The notes beneath the pieces were generated by a model, which saw only the letters and a program-made list of their open reading frames with translations, had not been told where the DNA came from and made no database searches. From assembly GCF_000176155.1 (NCBI RefSeq), contig NZ_ACZO01000006.1, positions 930,001 to 994,000 of the forward strand: a stretch of DNA of 64,000 bases. The letters are read 5' to 3'. Position numbers and translations under genes: made by a program. The DNA comes from Vibrio metschnikovii CIP 69.14. Lineage in GTDB: Bacteria; Pseudomonadota; Gammaproteobacteria; Enterobacterales; Vibrionaceae. Of this stretch, positions 36,048 to 45,189 are shown piece by piece; positions within the stretch are counted from its first letter, which is position 1; each line of letters begins with the position of its first letter.

Positions 36048-36836
36048 TTATTTTTCAGCCGCTTCGATGGCGGAATAAAGATCTTTTGGCATCAGATCGG
36101 CATCAAGAAACTCGCTCGATATCGGTGTATCAATCACTAAGCGCGACACACGACCGATTTGTAAAAAACCCGATGAAACAACGTAATCCTGAACATGGCC
36201 GCCGCCCGTTCTCGCTTGATCAATAAAGTGCTCATGGTAACCGGGGACATTAATCCCCGTGGTGTATCGCGGACTACGAAACCCCGCCATCACCCCCGAT
36301 TGATGTTCAAAATGAAACGTTGGCTGCTGTTTGATCGCTTCGAGCATCGGCCGATAAGGGCGCTGCTGTTTAGGAACGGTGCGGGTTTGGACTAATGGAA
36401 AATCCCCTTCAAGCCGAATCGCGCAAAATACATTGTCACTAGGCACCAAGCGATCGATGAGCTGATGCACTTCCTGGCGAGTTAACGTGTCATTAATGGG
36501 CAATTCAATGTCTGGTTTAAAGAAAGTAAACACCGCAAAAGGCGTTTTTTGATCAAGTTGAGCAGGATGCGCGGAACCATTAGCGTGCAATTGGAATACT
36601 TGACTATCAAAAGCGATCAATTCGCCATCTAATTGATTAAAAGTCCCCAAACCAAAATCACCGTGTTTAAGCAGTTCAGCAATGGTTGTTGAACCTTCAT
36701 AAACACCAGCAATTAAGGCGCTCATCAGCGAAGTTTGATAAATCTCCCCTTCTCCCGAACCTTGCTGATAATGAGCAAATTGTTGTGCAATTTGCTGAGG
36801 ACAAGAACAGACCGCAGAGATAAAACGTTGCATCAT
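36048..36836 (-). CDS. budA: Alpha-acetolactate decarboxylase
   Basis: 262 residues. The pattern [19 protein letters not shown] near the start, [17 protein letters not shown] and the metal-binding histidine motif [21 protein letters not shown] match BudA/AlsD. It converts acetolactate to acetoin with Zn2+. The first codon could be ATG at 36836 or 36833; TAGGA lies slightly better for the second. First gene of the operon, divergent from a LysR gene, which is the usual AlsR arrangement. Confidence 0.93.
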   Translation of the reverse strand: MMQRFISAVCSCPQQIAQQFAHYQQGSGEGEIYQTSLMSALIAGVYEGSTTIAELLKHGDFGLGTFNQLDGELIAFDSQVFQLHANGSAHPAQLDQKTPFAVFTFFKPDIELPINDTLTRQEVHQLIDRLVPSDNVFCAIRLEGDFPLVQTRTVPKQQRPYRPMLEAIKQQPTFHFEHQSGVMAGFRSPRYTTGINVPGYHEHFIDQARTGGGHVQDYVVSSGFLQIGRVSRLVIDTPISSEFLDADLMPKDLYSAIEAAEK

Positions 36837-36941
36837 TCAATCCTAATATGAACTAAAGCGTACATTTAGATTGACTTGCTATGCGCAACAAATCCAATAT
36901 AAAAAAGATTTATTTTGATATGAAAAAAATATGGATGAACC

Positions 36942-37832
36942 ATGGAATTTCGCTACATGAAGTATTTTGTCGCTGTCGCCAAAGCCAAGCATTTTACCCG
37001 CGCCGCTGAGCAGTTGGGCATCGCCCAGCCGCCACTCAGTCAACAGATCAAAAAGTTAGAGGATGAGCTTGGGGTAACTCTGTTTAAGCGTCTGCCTCGT
37101 GGTGTGGAGCTCACGGCTGCCGGTGAAGTGTTTTATCATGACGCGCAGCATATTTTAGAAGAAGTCGAACGCTGCCAACACAAGTTAGAACAAATTGCAC
37201 GCGGTGAAAAACAAGAACTGCGTATCGGTTTTGCCTCCTCTACCGCCAGTAGCCGTAGCGTTTTAGAGAATATCCGCCAATTGCATGAACAGTGTCCAAC
37301 TCTCCATTTAATTGCCGTTGAACACTCAATGCCTGAGCTCGTGACGTTACTTAAACAACAACGTCTAGAGCTGGCTTTTCTGCGCTTGCCTTGTTATGCC
37401 AGTGAGTCACTCAACCATCAGATCTTGTTTGATGATCCTTTTGTGGCTGTCATGCCCATTAATCATCGATTAGCCGCTCATTCAACACTTTATTTGGCGC
37501 AGTTGCATAATGAGAATGTGCTGATGTTTCCTAGAGATACTGGACCCGCGTTATACGATCGTATTGAGGCTGCTTTACATCATGCCGGCGTACATATAGC
37601 TCAGCCTTACGCTGCACCACAACTGCGTACCGCGATTACCATGGCACAAGCTGGTTTTGGTATCGCCATTGTACCGTTATCTTTAACTGAGCATCTCGAT
37701 CAATCCGTCGTTATACAACATCTTAACGACATGCCTTTTGTCAGTCAGGTCGCATTAGTATGGAATAGCCGTCATCATCACCCGTTAATTAATTCCAGCA
37801 TTCAATGTATGCGCAGCCCTACTAAACAGTGA
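36942..37832 (+). CDS. alsR: LysR family regulator of acetoin biosynthesis (AlsR-like)
   Basis: 296 residues. The helix-turn-helix reads EFRYMKYFVAVAKAKHFTRAAEQLGIAQPPLSQQIKKLEDE, a LysR of the AlsR/BenM/CatM branch. The divergent location to budA, with 105 bp between them, and its family fit the known activator of als/bud genes, responding to acetate or pH. No operator consensus was verified. The regulator role is by context. Confidence 0.85.
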   Translation: MEFRYMKYFVAVAKAKHFTRAAEQLGIAQPPLSQQIKKLEDELGVTLFKRLPRGVELTAAGEVFYHDAQHILEEVERCQHKLEQIARGEKQELRIGFASSTASSRSVLENIRQLHEQCPTLHLIAVEHSMPELVTLLKQQRLELAFLRLPCYASESLNHQILFDDPFVAVMPINHRLAAHSTLYLAQLHNENVLMFPRDTGPALYDRIEAALHHAGVHIAQPYAAPQLRTAITMAQAGFGIAIVPLSLTEHLDQSVVIQHLNDMPFVSQVALVWNSRHHHPLINSSIQCMRSPTKQ

Positions 37833-37887
37833 TCGACACCGTCACAAAGACGTATAATCAGCATGATAATTTTAACCGGACCCAACC

Positions 37888-38274
37888 ATGACTCAATTAA
37901 CTTTATTTTATGATGCCACTTGCCCATTGTGCGTTAAAGAAATGGATACTCTTAGGCGACTAGATAAAAAACAATCGCTTAAGATGATTGATATTTATAG
38001 TGAGGATATTGTCGCTTATCCACAGATTGATATTGAGCAAGCAGGCATTATTTTGCACGGATTAAACGAATCACAGCAACTGATTCTCGGCTTAGACGCG
38101 GTGCATCGTGCTTGGCAATTGGTCGGAAAAGGTTGGATTTATGCTCCACTACGTTGGCGATTGATTAAACCTTTGGCCGATAAAGCGTATTTGTATTTTG
38201 CCAAACACCGTTATCGTTTCTCGTTTTGGTTAACTGGCACCGCTAAATGCACTAATAACCAATGTTCGCGTTAA
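37888..38274 (+). CDS. DCC family thiol-disulfide oxidoreductase-like protein (DUF393)
   Basis: 128 residues. It begins LTLFYDATCPLCVKEMDTLRR, the D-x-x-CPLC motif that names the DCC family (thioredoxin-like, DUF393). A central helix and the tail YRFSFWL follow. Such proteins are small, cytoplasmic or membrane-associated and of unknown role. Two further Cys lie near the C-terminus (KCTNNQC). The gene stands alone. Confidence 0.88.
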   Translation: MTQLTLFYDATCPLCVKEMDTLRRLDKKQSLKMIDIYSEDIVAYPQIDIEQAGIILHGLNESQQLILGLDAVHRAWQLVGKGWIYAPLRWRLIKPLADKAYLYFAKHRYRFSFWLTGTAKCTNNQCSR

Positions 38275-38414
38275 CTATTTTTCTTTAGCGCCTAGATTGA
38301 CATCAATTGAAAGCCAGTTGCTTGTGCAAAGCGCGATCGCTCTTGCATTGTCAGTGGATATGATCAGATACTTAGCCTATCAATACTGCTCAATCATTTT
38401 CTAGTGACCGAATA

Positions 38415-38525
38415 CTAATACTCCGCCGATCTCGCTAACCAGATCGTGCCATCGGTTACTGGCTGTGGTTGTATCGTAATGTCCAAACCGACGTCATGAA
38501 TGAGAGCAGCAACTCTCTTTATCAA
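38415..38525 (-). CDS. Possible small protein (36 codons, TTG start), unverified
   Basis: The minus strand in the 274-bp gap before sbcB holds an open frame, LIKRVAALIHDVGLDITIQP followed by QPVTDGTIWLARSAEY and a stop. Its composition is unusually protein-like: charged N-terminus, then a hydrophobic-polar alternation. The only plausible start is TTG at 38525, and no good ribosome binding site is visible. It could be a small conserved protein, a decayed gene or chance. Confidence 0.25.
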   Translation of the reverse strand: MIKRVAALIHDVGLDITIQPQPVTDGTIWLARSAEY

Positions 38526-38548
38526 TCGACGGAAAGATAAGGCCTACT

Positions 38549-39991
38549 TTGAAAAATTCCAGACCTCACAACGCAGATCATCAACAGACATTCTTCTTTT
38601 TAGATTATGAAACGTGGGGGACGAGCCCAGCCAAAGATCGTCCCAGCCAGTTTGCTGGTGTGCGTACCGATATGGACTTTAATATCATTGGCGAGCCGCT
38701 GGTCATCTATTGTCAACTGCCCAGCGACTATTTGCCCTCACCAGAAGCCGCTTTGATAACGGGTATTACGCCACAAAAAGCGATGGCAGAAGGGTTGCCA
38801 GAACCAGAATTTATTGCCCGCATTCATGCTGAACTGGCCACACCGAATACCACCAGTTTAGGCTATAACAGCATTCGTTTTGATGATGAAGTAACTCGCT
38901 ATACCTGTTATCGGAATTTTATTGACCCCTACGCTTGGAGTTGGCAACAAGGCAACTCACGCTGGGATTTACTTGATGTGATGCGTGCTTGTCATGCTTT
39001 GCGCCCAGAAGGTATTGAATGGCCTGAAAACCAAGAAGGCTTTACCAGTTTTAAACTGGAGCACCTTTCTAAAGCCAATGGTATAGAACACAGCAATGCT
39101 CACGATGCGATGGCTGATGTGATTGCCACCATTGAGCTCGCAAAAAAAATCAAAGCAGCACAGCCTAAGCTGTTTGATTATTTCTTATCGATGCGCCATA
39201 AGCGTAAGCTGATTGATTTGGTTGATATTGTTAACATGACGCCATTAATGCATGTCTCTGGCATGCTAGGACGTGAGCGCAGTTACACCAGTTGGGTTGT
39301 ACCTATTGCTTGGCACCCCACCAATCAAAATGCCGTAATCGTGGTCGATTTGGCGAAAAATCCCGAGCCGTTATTCGAGTTAACCAGCGAGCAACTCTTA
39401 CAGCGCCTCTATACTAAACATGATGACTTGGCAGAGGGTGAGCTACCTGCGCCAGTTAAGTTGATTCATTTGAATAAGTGCCCCATTTTAGCCCCAGCGA
39501 AAACCCTTACCGCTGAAAATGCCGCCACCATAGGTATTAACCGCGAGCAGTGCTTGGCTCATCTTTCGCAAATTCGTCAACAACCAACATTGCGTGAAAA
39601 GTTAGTGGATGTGTTTAGTGCTGAACGTGATTTTTCAGCCAGCAGTGATGTCGATAGCCAACTCTATGATGGGTTCTTTTCTCCTTCCGATCGCGCGGCA
39701 ATGGACATTATTCGCTCTGCGGCGCCGGAGTCACTCGCTGACTTAGATATTCAATTCAGTGATCAACGCATTGCGCCCCTGCTGTTTCGTTATCGAGCTC
39801 GTCATTATCCTTGGACACTCAATGAAACAGAACAGCGCCGCTGGGCAAGCCATTGTCAAGATTACTTTGCTACTCAGTTACCAAGTTATATGCTCAACTT
39901 AGAAAATTTGGTCGAGCAACATCAACACGATGCTAAAAAAATCGCCATACTGAAAGCAGTGTATCATTATGTTGAAGCGCTGGCTTCTTAA
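38549..39991 (+). CDS. sbcB: Exodeoxyribonuclease I
   Basis: 480 residues. ExoI of the DEDD/DnaQ type: FFFLDYETWGTSPAKDRPSQFAGVR carries the first two catalytic acids. SLGYNSIRFDDEVTRYTCYRNF and NAHDAMADVIATI carry the others. An SH3-like and a helical domain of the ExoI family follow. It degrades single-stranded DNA 3' to 5' and works in mismatch repair and recombination. The start appears to be TTG at 38549 with AAGG about 9 bases upstream; no ATG or GTG is available before the catalytic domain. Confidence 0.92.
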   Translation: MKNSRPHNADHQQTFFFLDYETWGTSPAKDRPSQFAGVRTDMDFNIIGEPLVIYCQLPSDYLPSPEAALITGITPQKAMAEGLPEPEFIARIHAELATPNTTSLGYNSIRFDDEVTRYTCYRNFIDPYAWSWQQGNSRWDLLDVMRACHALRPEGIEWPENQEGFTSFKLEHLSKANGIEHSNAHDAMADVIATIELAKKIKAAQPKLFDYFLSMRHKRKLIDLVDIVNMTPLMHVSGMLGRERSYTSWVVPIAWHPTNQNAVIVVDLAKNPEPLFELTSEQLLQRLYTKHDDLAEGELPAPVKLIHLNKCPILAPAKTLTAENAATIGINREQCLAHLSQIRQQPTLREKLVDVFSAERDFSASSDVDSQLYDGFFSPSDRAAMDIIRSAAPESLADLDIQFSDQRIAPLLFRYRARHYPWTLNETEQRRWASHCQDYFATQLPSYMLNLENLVEQHQHDAKKIAILKAVYHYVEALAS

Positions 39992-40023
39992 ACGGCTTAT
40001 AAAAAGAAGGCTTTATTAACGCT

Positions 40024-40410
40024 ATGATACCTAACTTAGCCAAATTATTGAAAACGACCGCGCAGTACGTAGTCTCAATGGGACTGATTTTCCTCTGTCT
40101 TTGGGCTGGAGTTAGCCTACAACATTGGTTAGGAATTACGATTCCAGGCAGTATTTTTGGCTTGTTGATTTTATTTGCTTTACTGGCTAGCGGTCTCGTT
40201 CCCGTCGACTGGGTTCGGCCCAGCGCGCATCTTTTTATCCGTTATATGATTTTGCTGTTCGTACCGATCAGCGTCGGTTTGATGGTCCATTTTGATAGGT
40301 TATCCGCTAATCTTTGGCCGATTCTCGCCAGTGCGATTGGCGGTACCGCTTTGGTTTTAGTTTCTCTTGGCTATGTGCTTGATCGCTTTCTCAAAAGAGG
40401 CAAAAAATAA
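40024..40410 (+). CDS. yohJ: CidA/LrgA family holin-like membrane protein (YohJ)
   Basis: 128 residues, four hydrophobic helices with the LrgA/CidA pattern ([32 protein letters not shown]). It forms, with the downstream YohK/LrgB, an inner-membrane pair related to holin/antiholin systems and to metabolite exporters. The stop TAA shares its last base with the yohK ATG, so translation is coupled. The yohJ-yohK-cdd order is as in E. coli. Confidence 0.9.
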   Translation: MIPNLAKLLKTTAQYVVSMGLIFLCLWAGVSLQHWLGITIPGSIFGLLILFALLASGLVPVDWVRPSAHLFIRYMILLFVPISVGLMVHFDRLSANLWPILASAIGGTALVLVSLGYVLDRFLKRGKK

Positions 40411-41087
40411 TGTGGTTACTGGTTACGCTGATGGTGTTTTTTTTCGCTCGCTGGGTAGCACAAAAATACCGTTCACCTTTGGTCAACCCATTGTTGATCT
40501 GCATCGCTATCTTAATTCCGTTACTGATCGTTTTAGAGGTTCCTTACCAAGTCTATTACGCCGATAACCATTGGATCAGTGATTTACTCCAGCCAGCCGT
40601 CGTGGCGCTCGCTTATCCCCTCTATGAGCAATTACCACAAATCCGTTCGAATTGGCGGATTATTCTATTAGCCTGTGGGGTGGGAAGTATTATGTCCATG
40701 CTCACGGCCAGTATTATTGCCTTATCAATGCAAGCGGATGTCGCGTTAGTCGCTGCCTTGATGGGCAAATCCGTCACCACACCGATTGCCATGGAAGTGA
40801 GCAGTAATTTGGGTGGAGAGCCCGCTATCGCCGCCATTCTTGTCCTGTTGGTGGGGTTATTTGGCGCAATTATGGCCTACCCGATTTATAACCTGCTTCA
40901 TATTACCCACCCGATTGCCAGAGGCTTAACCACAGGGACTGTTGCTCATGCTCTGGGTACTGCAACCTGTGCTGAAAAAGATCCTCGAGACGCGGCGTTC
41001 AGCTCTTTGGCTCTTGTGCTCTGTGGTGTAATCACCTCCATTTTAGCTCCCGGCTTGTTTGCTTTTAGTCTATGGCTTTTTTATTAA
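40410..41087 (+). CDS. yohK: CidB/LrgB family membrane protein (YohK)
   Basis: 225 residues, about six to seven helices. LrgB signature segments are LQPAVVALAYPLYEQLPQI, LMGKSVTTPIAMEVSSNLGG and RGLTTGTVAHALGTA. Partner of YohJ. The role is discussed as murein hydrolase export control or pyruvate and other metabolite transport in relatives. Confidence 0.9.
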   Translation: MWLLVTLMVFFFARWVAQKYRSPLVNPLLICIAILIPLLIVLEVPYQVYYADNHWISDLLQPAVVALAYPLYEQLPQIRSNWRIILLACGVGSIMSMLTASIIALSMQADVALVAALMGKSVTTPIAMEVSSNLGGEPAIAAILVLLVGLFGAIMAYPIYNLLHITHPIARGLTTGTVAHALGTATCAEKDPRDAAFSSLALVLCGVITSILAPGLFAFSLWLFY

Positions 41088-41175
41088 ACTCGCCTTGTTG
41101 AGGTTTTGGGGAATTCGATGGGTATTATGTGTGACCTCACTCTAATTATGAAAAATGAAATCAATTTACATTTAA

Positions 41176-41197
41176 AAAAGTGACAAAAATCACAGAT
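41176..41197 (+). promoter_or_regulatory. Candidate CRP binding site upstream of cdd
   Basis: AGTGA-CAAAAA-TCACA (41179-41194) matches the CRP half-sites TGTGA-N6-TCACA at 9 of 10 positions. It lies about 55 bp before the cdd ATG. Nucleoside genes are classic CRP/CytR targets. Confidence 0.65.
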
Positions 41198-41250
41198 TGG
41201 CCGCGATAATTATCTAAAATGGAGCTCAATTGACCAATTAAGGATGAATT

Positions 41251-42138
41251 ATGCATAGCCGAATTGAACAGGCATTATCACCAATGCCAGCCGCGCTTAC
41301 CGAGTATCTAACGCCCATCGTCACGGCTGATCATTTTGATGCCACCCTTTCTGCTGATCAATTCAATCAATTACTCGCCTTATCGGGATTAAGTGACGCC
41401 GATCTCAGAGTCGCTTTATTGCCACTCGCTGCCGCTTATGCGTACGTACCTATTTCAAATTTTCATGTGGGGGCGATTGCTCGAGGAGTGAGTGGACGAC
41501 TCTATTTTGGCGCTAACATGGAATTCTCTGGAGCACAGCTAGGACAAACGATTCATGCAGAGCAAGCCGCGATCAGCCATGCGTGGATGAAGGGTGAACA
41601 AGGTCTAGCCAGTATGACCGTCAACTATAGTCCTTGTGGTCACTGCCGACAGTTTATGAATGAACTGAACACAGCTCCCTCTTTAACCATTCAACTGCCA
41701 CAACGTGAAGAGAAGTCCTTACAGTATTATTTACCTGAATCTTTTGGTCCAAGTGATTTGGGAATTCAATCTGCACTAATGACCCCGATTGATCATGGTT
41801 ACCGTAGTGATGATCAAGATGCGTTAATTCAAACCGCCATCAGCGCACTCAACCGTAGCCATGCCCCTTATACTAATAATCTCAGTGGCGTAGCTTTGCG
41901 CAGTGCTTCTGGTGCTGAATACAGCGGCGCTTATGCCGAGAATGCCGCTTTTAATCCAAGCTTACCACCGTTACAAGTCGCGTTAATCCAATTGCGTATG
42001 GCAGGGGAAGAATTCACCGACTTAGCGGGCGCTGCATTAGTCGAGATGGCACAAGGTCAAATCAGCCATTTAGCCGATACACAAGCCACGTTAGAAACGA
42101 TTAATCCAGACCTTCCATTGTCTTATCTTGCGTTGTAA
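41251..42138 (+). CDS. cdd: Cytidine deaminase
   Basis: 295 residues, the long dimeric form of E. coli type. The first domain has the zinc site: [11 protein letters not shown] (His and Glu), then SPCGHCRQF (two Cys). A second, catalytically inert deaminase-like domain follows (about 180-295). It deaminates cytidine and deoxycytidine for pyrimidine salvage. Downstream of yohK but with its own probable CRP-controlled promoter. AAGGATGA precedes the ATG. Confidence 0.94.
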   Translation: MHSRIEQALSPMPAALTEYLTPIVTADHFDATLSADQFNQLLALSGLSDADLRVALLPLAAAYAYVPISNFHVGAIARGVSGRLYFGANMEFSGAQLGQTIHAEQAAISHAWMKGEQGLASMTVNYSPCGHCRQFMNELNTAPSLTIQLPQREEKSLQYYLPESFGPSDLGIQSALMTPIDHGYRSDDQDALIQTAISALNRSHAPYTNNLSGVALRSASGAEYSGAYAENAAFNPSLPPLQVALIQLRMAGEEFTDLAGAALVEMAQGQISHLADTQATLETINPDLPLSYLAL

Positions 42139-42147
42139 CCATGACGT

Positions 42148-42182
42148 TCCAACCCTACATCGCTCATCGGTTTAGGGTTGGA
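42148..42182. terminator. Bidirectional terminator between cdd and the EAL gene
   Basis: TCCAACCCTA ... TAGGGTTGGA: 10-bp perfect stem, overlapping the end of the convergent EAL gene. Confidence 0.7.
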
Positions 42183-44865
42183 GTAGTGTCAAAAAATGCC
42201 CCTTTGCCTGCTCCGAAGTCATCGGCTTATAAAAATAGTATCCTTGGATTTCATCAATATCCCACACCAGCAATTGCCTAAGCTGATCGGCACTTTCAAC
42301 ACCTTCAGCAACCGTCGTCATACCCAGCTCTTGAGCCATATAGATAATATTTTTAATCAGTATTTGCGCTTTTTGATTATCTTCCAGACGATCAATATAA
42401 GATTTGTCCAATTTGACAATGTCTAATGGGAAATTACACAACGAACTAAAAGAAGAATAACCGGTACCAAAATCATCGAGGGCAAGTTGCACTCCTAGAG
42501 CTTTAATGGTTTGCATCCGTTGAATGATATCTTCTTCTGCACCCAATAAAATACTTTCTGTTAATTCAAGCACCAGTTGCCTAGGATGCAGTTGGTAATG
42601 ATGAATCAGACGTTTTAATGTATCAACTAAGCTATTATGATGAAAATGTGGACTGGAAATATTGACATGAATACTCAAATGATGACTTTCATGGTGAGGT
42701 AAACTCCGAATAAATTGGCAAGCTTTATCAAGGATTTGTTCTCCGAGCTCAACAATTAATTTTCTCTGCTCAGCCACAGGAATAAAAACTTCAGGGAAAA
42801 GCAAACCAAGCTGTGGATGCTGCCAACGAGCAAGCGCTTCAAAACCTACTAATTCACCCGATGAGGCTTTTACAATCGGCTGATAATAGGCCATAAATTG
42901 GCCTTCTTTTAGCGCAGAGATAATATCTCGATGTATCACTAATAATGTCTCTGCGCGTTGAGTATCTTCTGCACTGACCATAGTGACAAATACACTGGAG
43001 CGATGGTGAATCGCCGCATAATCAGCACCACGAGATAAACGCTCAAAATCCTTCACCCCAATAGACGAAGAGACTAAAGTCGCTTTTAAGCCAAGATCGC
43101 ACTCAATATCTTCTAGCACAATTTTCTGGCGATAAATCGTTAAAATGCGATTGCCCTTTTGTATTAACTCATCTTGGGAATCCGTACTCAATACCATAAA
43201 GGCATGCTCACTCACCCGTCCTATCGAGAGATCAGGAAATGTATGTTTTAAAGTCGTCGCAAGATGCTGCACAGCCCTATCATAATAATCATGACCATAT
43301 ACCGCCTCTATCTCTTTTAATCGTGCTGCGTATAAGTAAAGAATACTAACCGGAGGGTGATTAAGTAATAATTGATTCGCATTGTCCACCAACGTAGGAC
43401 GATTTAATAAACCTGAAACGGGATCATAATGGGTTAAGGTTTGGATTAATGCCGCTTGCTGCTTTTGCTCACTGATATCCTTCACCGATAACATAATAGA
43501 CGTTTGATCACGATCATTGAGTAACGCTGCTTCAACCGAACAGATGATCTCAGTACCATTACTGCGCTTCATGGCTGTTTCAAAGTGATGCTGCCCTTGA
43601 CTGAGTAAACGATAAAATTGATCGGAGCCACATTGAGTGTTGTGGCATCCACAGATACTGCCTATCGGTTGCCCAATCAGTTGCTCACGTTGAAACCCTA
43701 ACAACATTAACAAGGTAGGGCTGACATCCACGATGATCTTATCAGTTAATAGGATCATCCCAACCGTATGTCCATGGTATAATGCGTCAAATTTTTGTAG
43801 TGTTTCTTGCAGTTTTTCTTGAGTTTGTGTTGAAGACTCGGCAAGTGCACTCACCCATTGAGTAATACGATCAAACTCATCAGTGTGTTTGTTCTTTATC
43901 GGAGCATCGACCGAGCTTAATAAGCTTTGCATCCCCTTCTCAAAATAACTGAATCGTTTACTGACGGTTATCCAAAAAATACCGTACATTCCTAGAGCAA
44001 TAGCACTTGTAACCACCGTCATCACTACGATCAAACGAAAGAAAACTATTTTCGCTTGTTGAAAATACATTCTGGGTTCTATGGTTTTTAAGACACCAAT
44101 CGGCTCATTTACAGCGCTTTTAAGTAGAGAATAGTGCGTTAAAAACTGTTCTGTTCGCTCAATGACCAATGAAGGTTCCGAAACACTCACCTCTGTCCAC
44201 CATGTTAATGCTTCAGAATCGGTAATCAGTTGATTGTCAGCCATTAAAATCGCTTGATAACGTTCAGGAAAACGTGCGGTCAAATCTTGAGCCCAAAGCA
44301 TCCAACCGACCATGTCACTTTGACCACTATTATCTCTTACTGATGTGAGGCTTATAACCCATAGTTGCTGATCAACACGAATAAGACCGGAAAAACTTTG
44401 TTTATCACTATCTCTTCGTCTTTCCATCAAATGTAAATATTCTGTCACACTGTCCGAATTCAGCATTTGATCGGTAATGTGGCTAACCTCTGAGTCTGAA
44501 AAGCGTCCATAGGCTAACGAAAGCGTTCCCATCGGCTTAAGAAACACCATAATATCGACACCTAAAATATCTAAGCTTTCCTGTGTTAAATTACGTTCGA
44601 CGTAAACCGTATCCTTATCAATCAAAAATAAATAAGTTTCATCCCAATGAGCCCAATCATAAGAGGCCTCTTCTTGACTCTTAATAATCGATTCAATCAC
44701 CGATGCGGCCTGAGTGCTCGCTCGTCTAACCTCCATATTTTCTAACTCATATAAGCTATATAAGAAAAAATACCGAGTCAGCAATAAACTACTGAGCACT
44801 ACGCCGACTAAACCTAGAGCAAAAAGTAAAGCTGTCTTTATTTCTAAATTAACCTTACGGATCAT
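42172..44865 (-). CDS. Membrane c-di-GMP phosphodiesterase: CHASE4-like sensor, PAS, degenerate GGDEF, EAL
   Basis: 897 residues. TM1 (about 10-32), a periplasmic CHASE4-type domain (about 40-260, with W-A-H-W-D-E), TM2 (about 275-300), a linker, then PAS (about 360-470). A GGDEF domain follows (480-620) whose active-site loop reads GRVSEHAFMVL rather than GGDEF, so cyclase activity is probably lost. The EAL domain (645-890) is intact: GFEALARW, LELTES, LALDDFGTGYSS, DIVKLDKSYI, TVAEGVES. Expected role: degradation of c-di-GMP at the inner membrane in response to a periplasmic signal. Monocistronic; GAAGAGACGACG precedes the ATG. Confidence 0.9.
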   Translation of the reverse strand: MIRKVNLEIKTALLFALGLVGVVLSSLLLTRYFFLYSLYELENMEVRRASTQAASVIESIIKSQEEASYDWAHWDETYLFLIDKDTVYVERNLTQESLDILGVDIMVFLKPMGTLSLAYGRFSDSEVSHITDQMLNSDSVTEYLHLMERRRDSDKQSFSGLIRVDQQLWVISLTSVRDNSGQSDMVGWMLWAQDLTARFPERYQAILMADNQLITDSEALTWWTEVSVSEPSLVIERTEQFLTHYSLLKSAVNEPIGVLKTIEPRMYFQQAKIVFFRLIVVMTVVTSAIALGMYGIFWITVSKRFSYFEKGMQSLLSSVDAPIKNKHTDEFDRITQWVSALAESSTQTQEKLQETLQKFDALYHGHTVGMILLTDKIIVDVSPTLLMLLGFQREQLIGQPIGSICGCHNTQCGSDQFYRLLSQGQHHFETAMKRSNGTEIICSVEAALLNDRDQTSIMLSVKDISEQKQQAALIQTLTHYDPVSGLLNRPTLVDNANQLLLNHPPVSILYLYAARLKEIEAVYGHDYYDRAVQHLATTLKHTFPDLSIGRVSEHAFMVLSTDSQDELIQKGNRILTIYRQKIVLEDIECDLGLKATLVSSSIGVKDFERLSRGADYAAIHHRSSVFVTMVSAEDTQRAETLLVIHRDIISALKEGQFMAYYQPIVKASSGELVGFEALARWQHPQLGLLFPEVFIPVAEQRKLIVELGEQILDKACQFIRSLPHHESHHLSIHVNISSPHFHHNSLVDTLKRLIHHYQLHPRQLVLELTESILLGAEEDIIQRMQTIKALGVQLALDDFGTGYSSFSSLCNFPLDIVKLDKSYIDRLEDNQKAQILIKNIIYMAQELGMTTVAEGVESADQLRQLLVWDIDEIQGYYFYKPMTSEQAKGHFLTLLQP

Positions 44866-45189
44866 CGTCGTCTCTTCATTAACATCGCTCTTAGATATCC
44901 GATTTTAGTTGTTAAAACCGACACGTAACGTGATATTGCTCCACGATAAGTTAAGTATCCGACTAAAACCACCCATTTCACTTATTTCAATACCAACAGT
45001 ATGGACTATCTCTGATCATTTCGCCGTTATGAAGCCTATGCCGTTGAGGTTTTAACGATCGATAATCGAGTGTTATCCTATGCCGCAAACGTTTTCTTTT
45101 TCATACCGTTCCAGTATCATTGCCGCTGTTTTTATCTCTCAAGCGAAAGTCAATGTCATTTTGGCATTGAGTATGAATAAGGATTCTTT
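44866..45189. other. Divergent intergenic region between the EAL gene and purT
   Basis: 324 bases holding the promoters of both genes and the PurR-like box described separately. A 70-codon frame across 45080-45292 is a shadow overlapping purT. Confidence 0.5.
45083..45098 (+). promoter_or_regulatory. Candidate PurR operator upstream of purT
   Basis: CCGCAAACGTTTTCTT fits the PurR box (consensus ACGCAAACGTTTGCGT) closely, about 90-105 bp before the purT ATG. purT belongs to the PurR regulon in E. coli. Confidence 0.7.
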
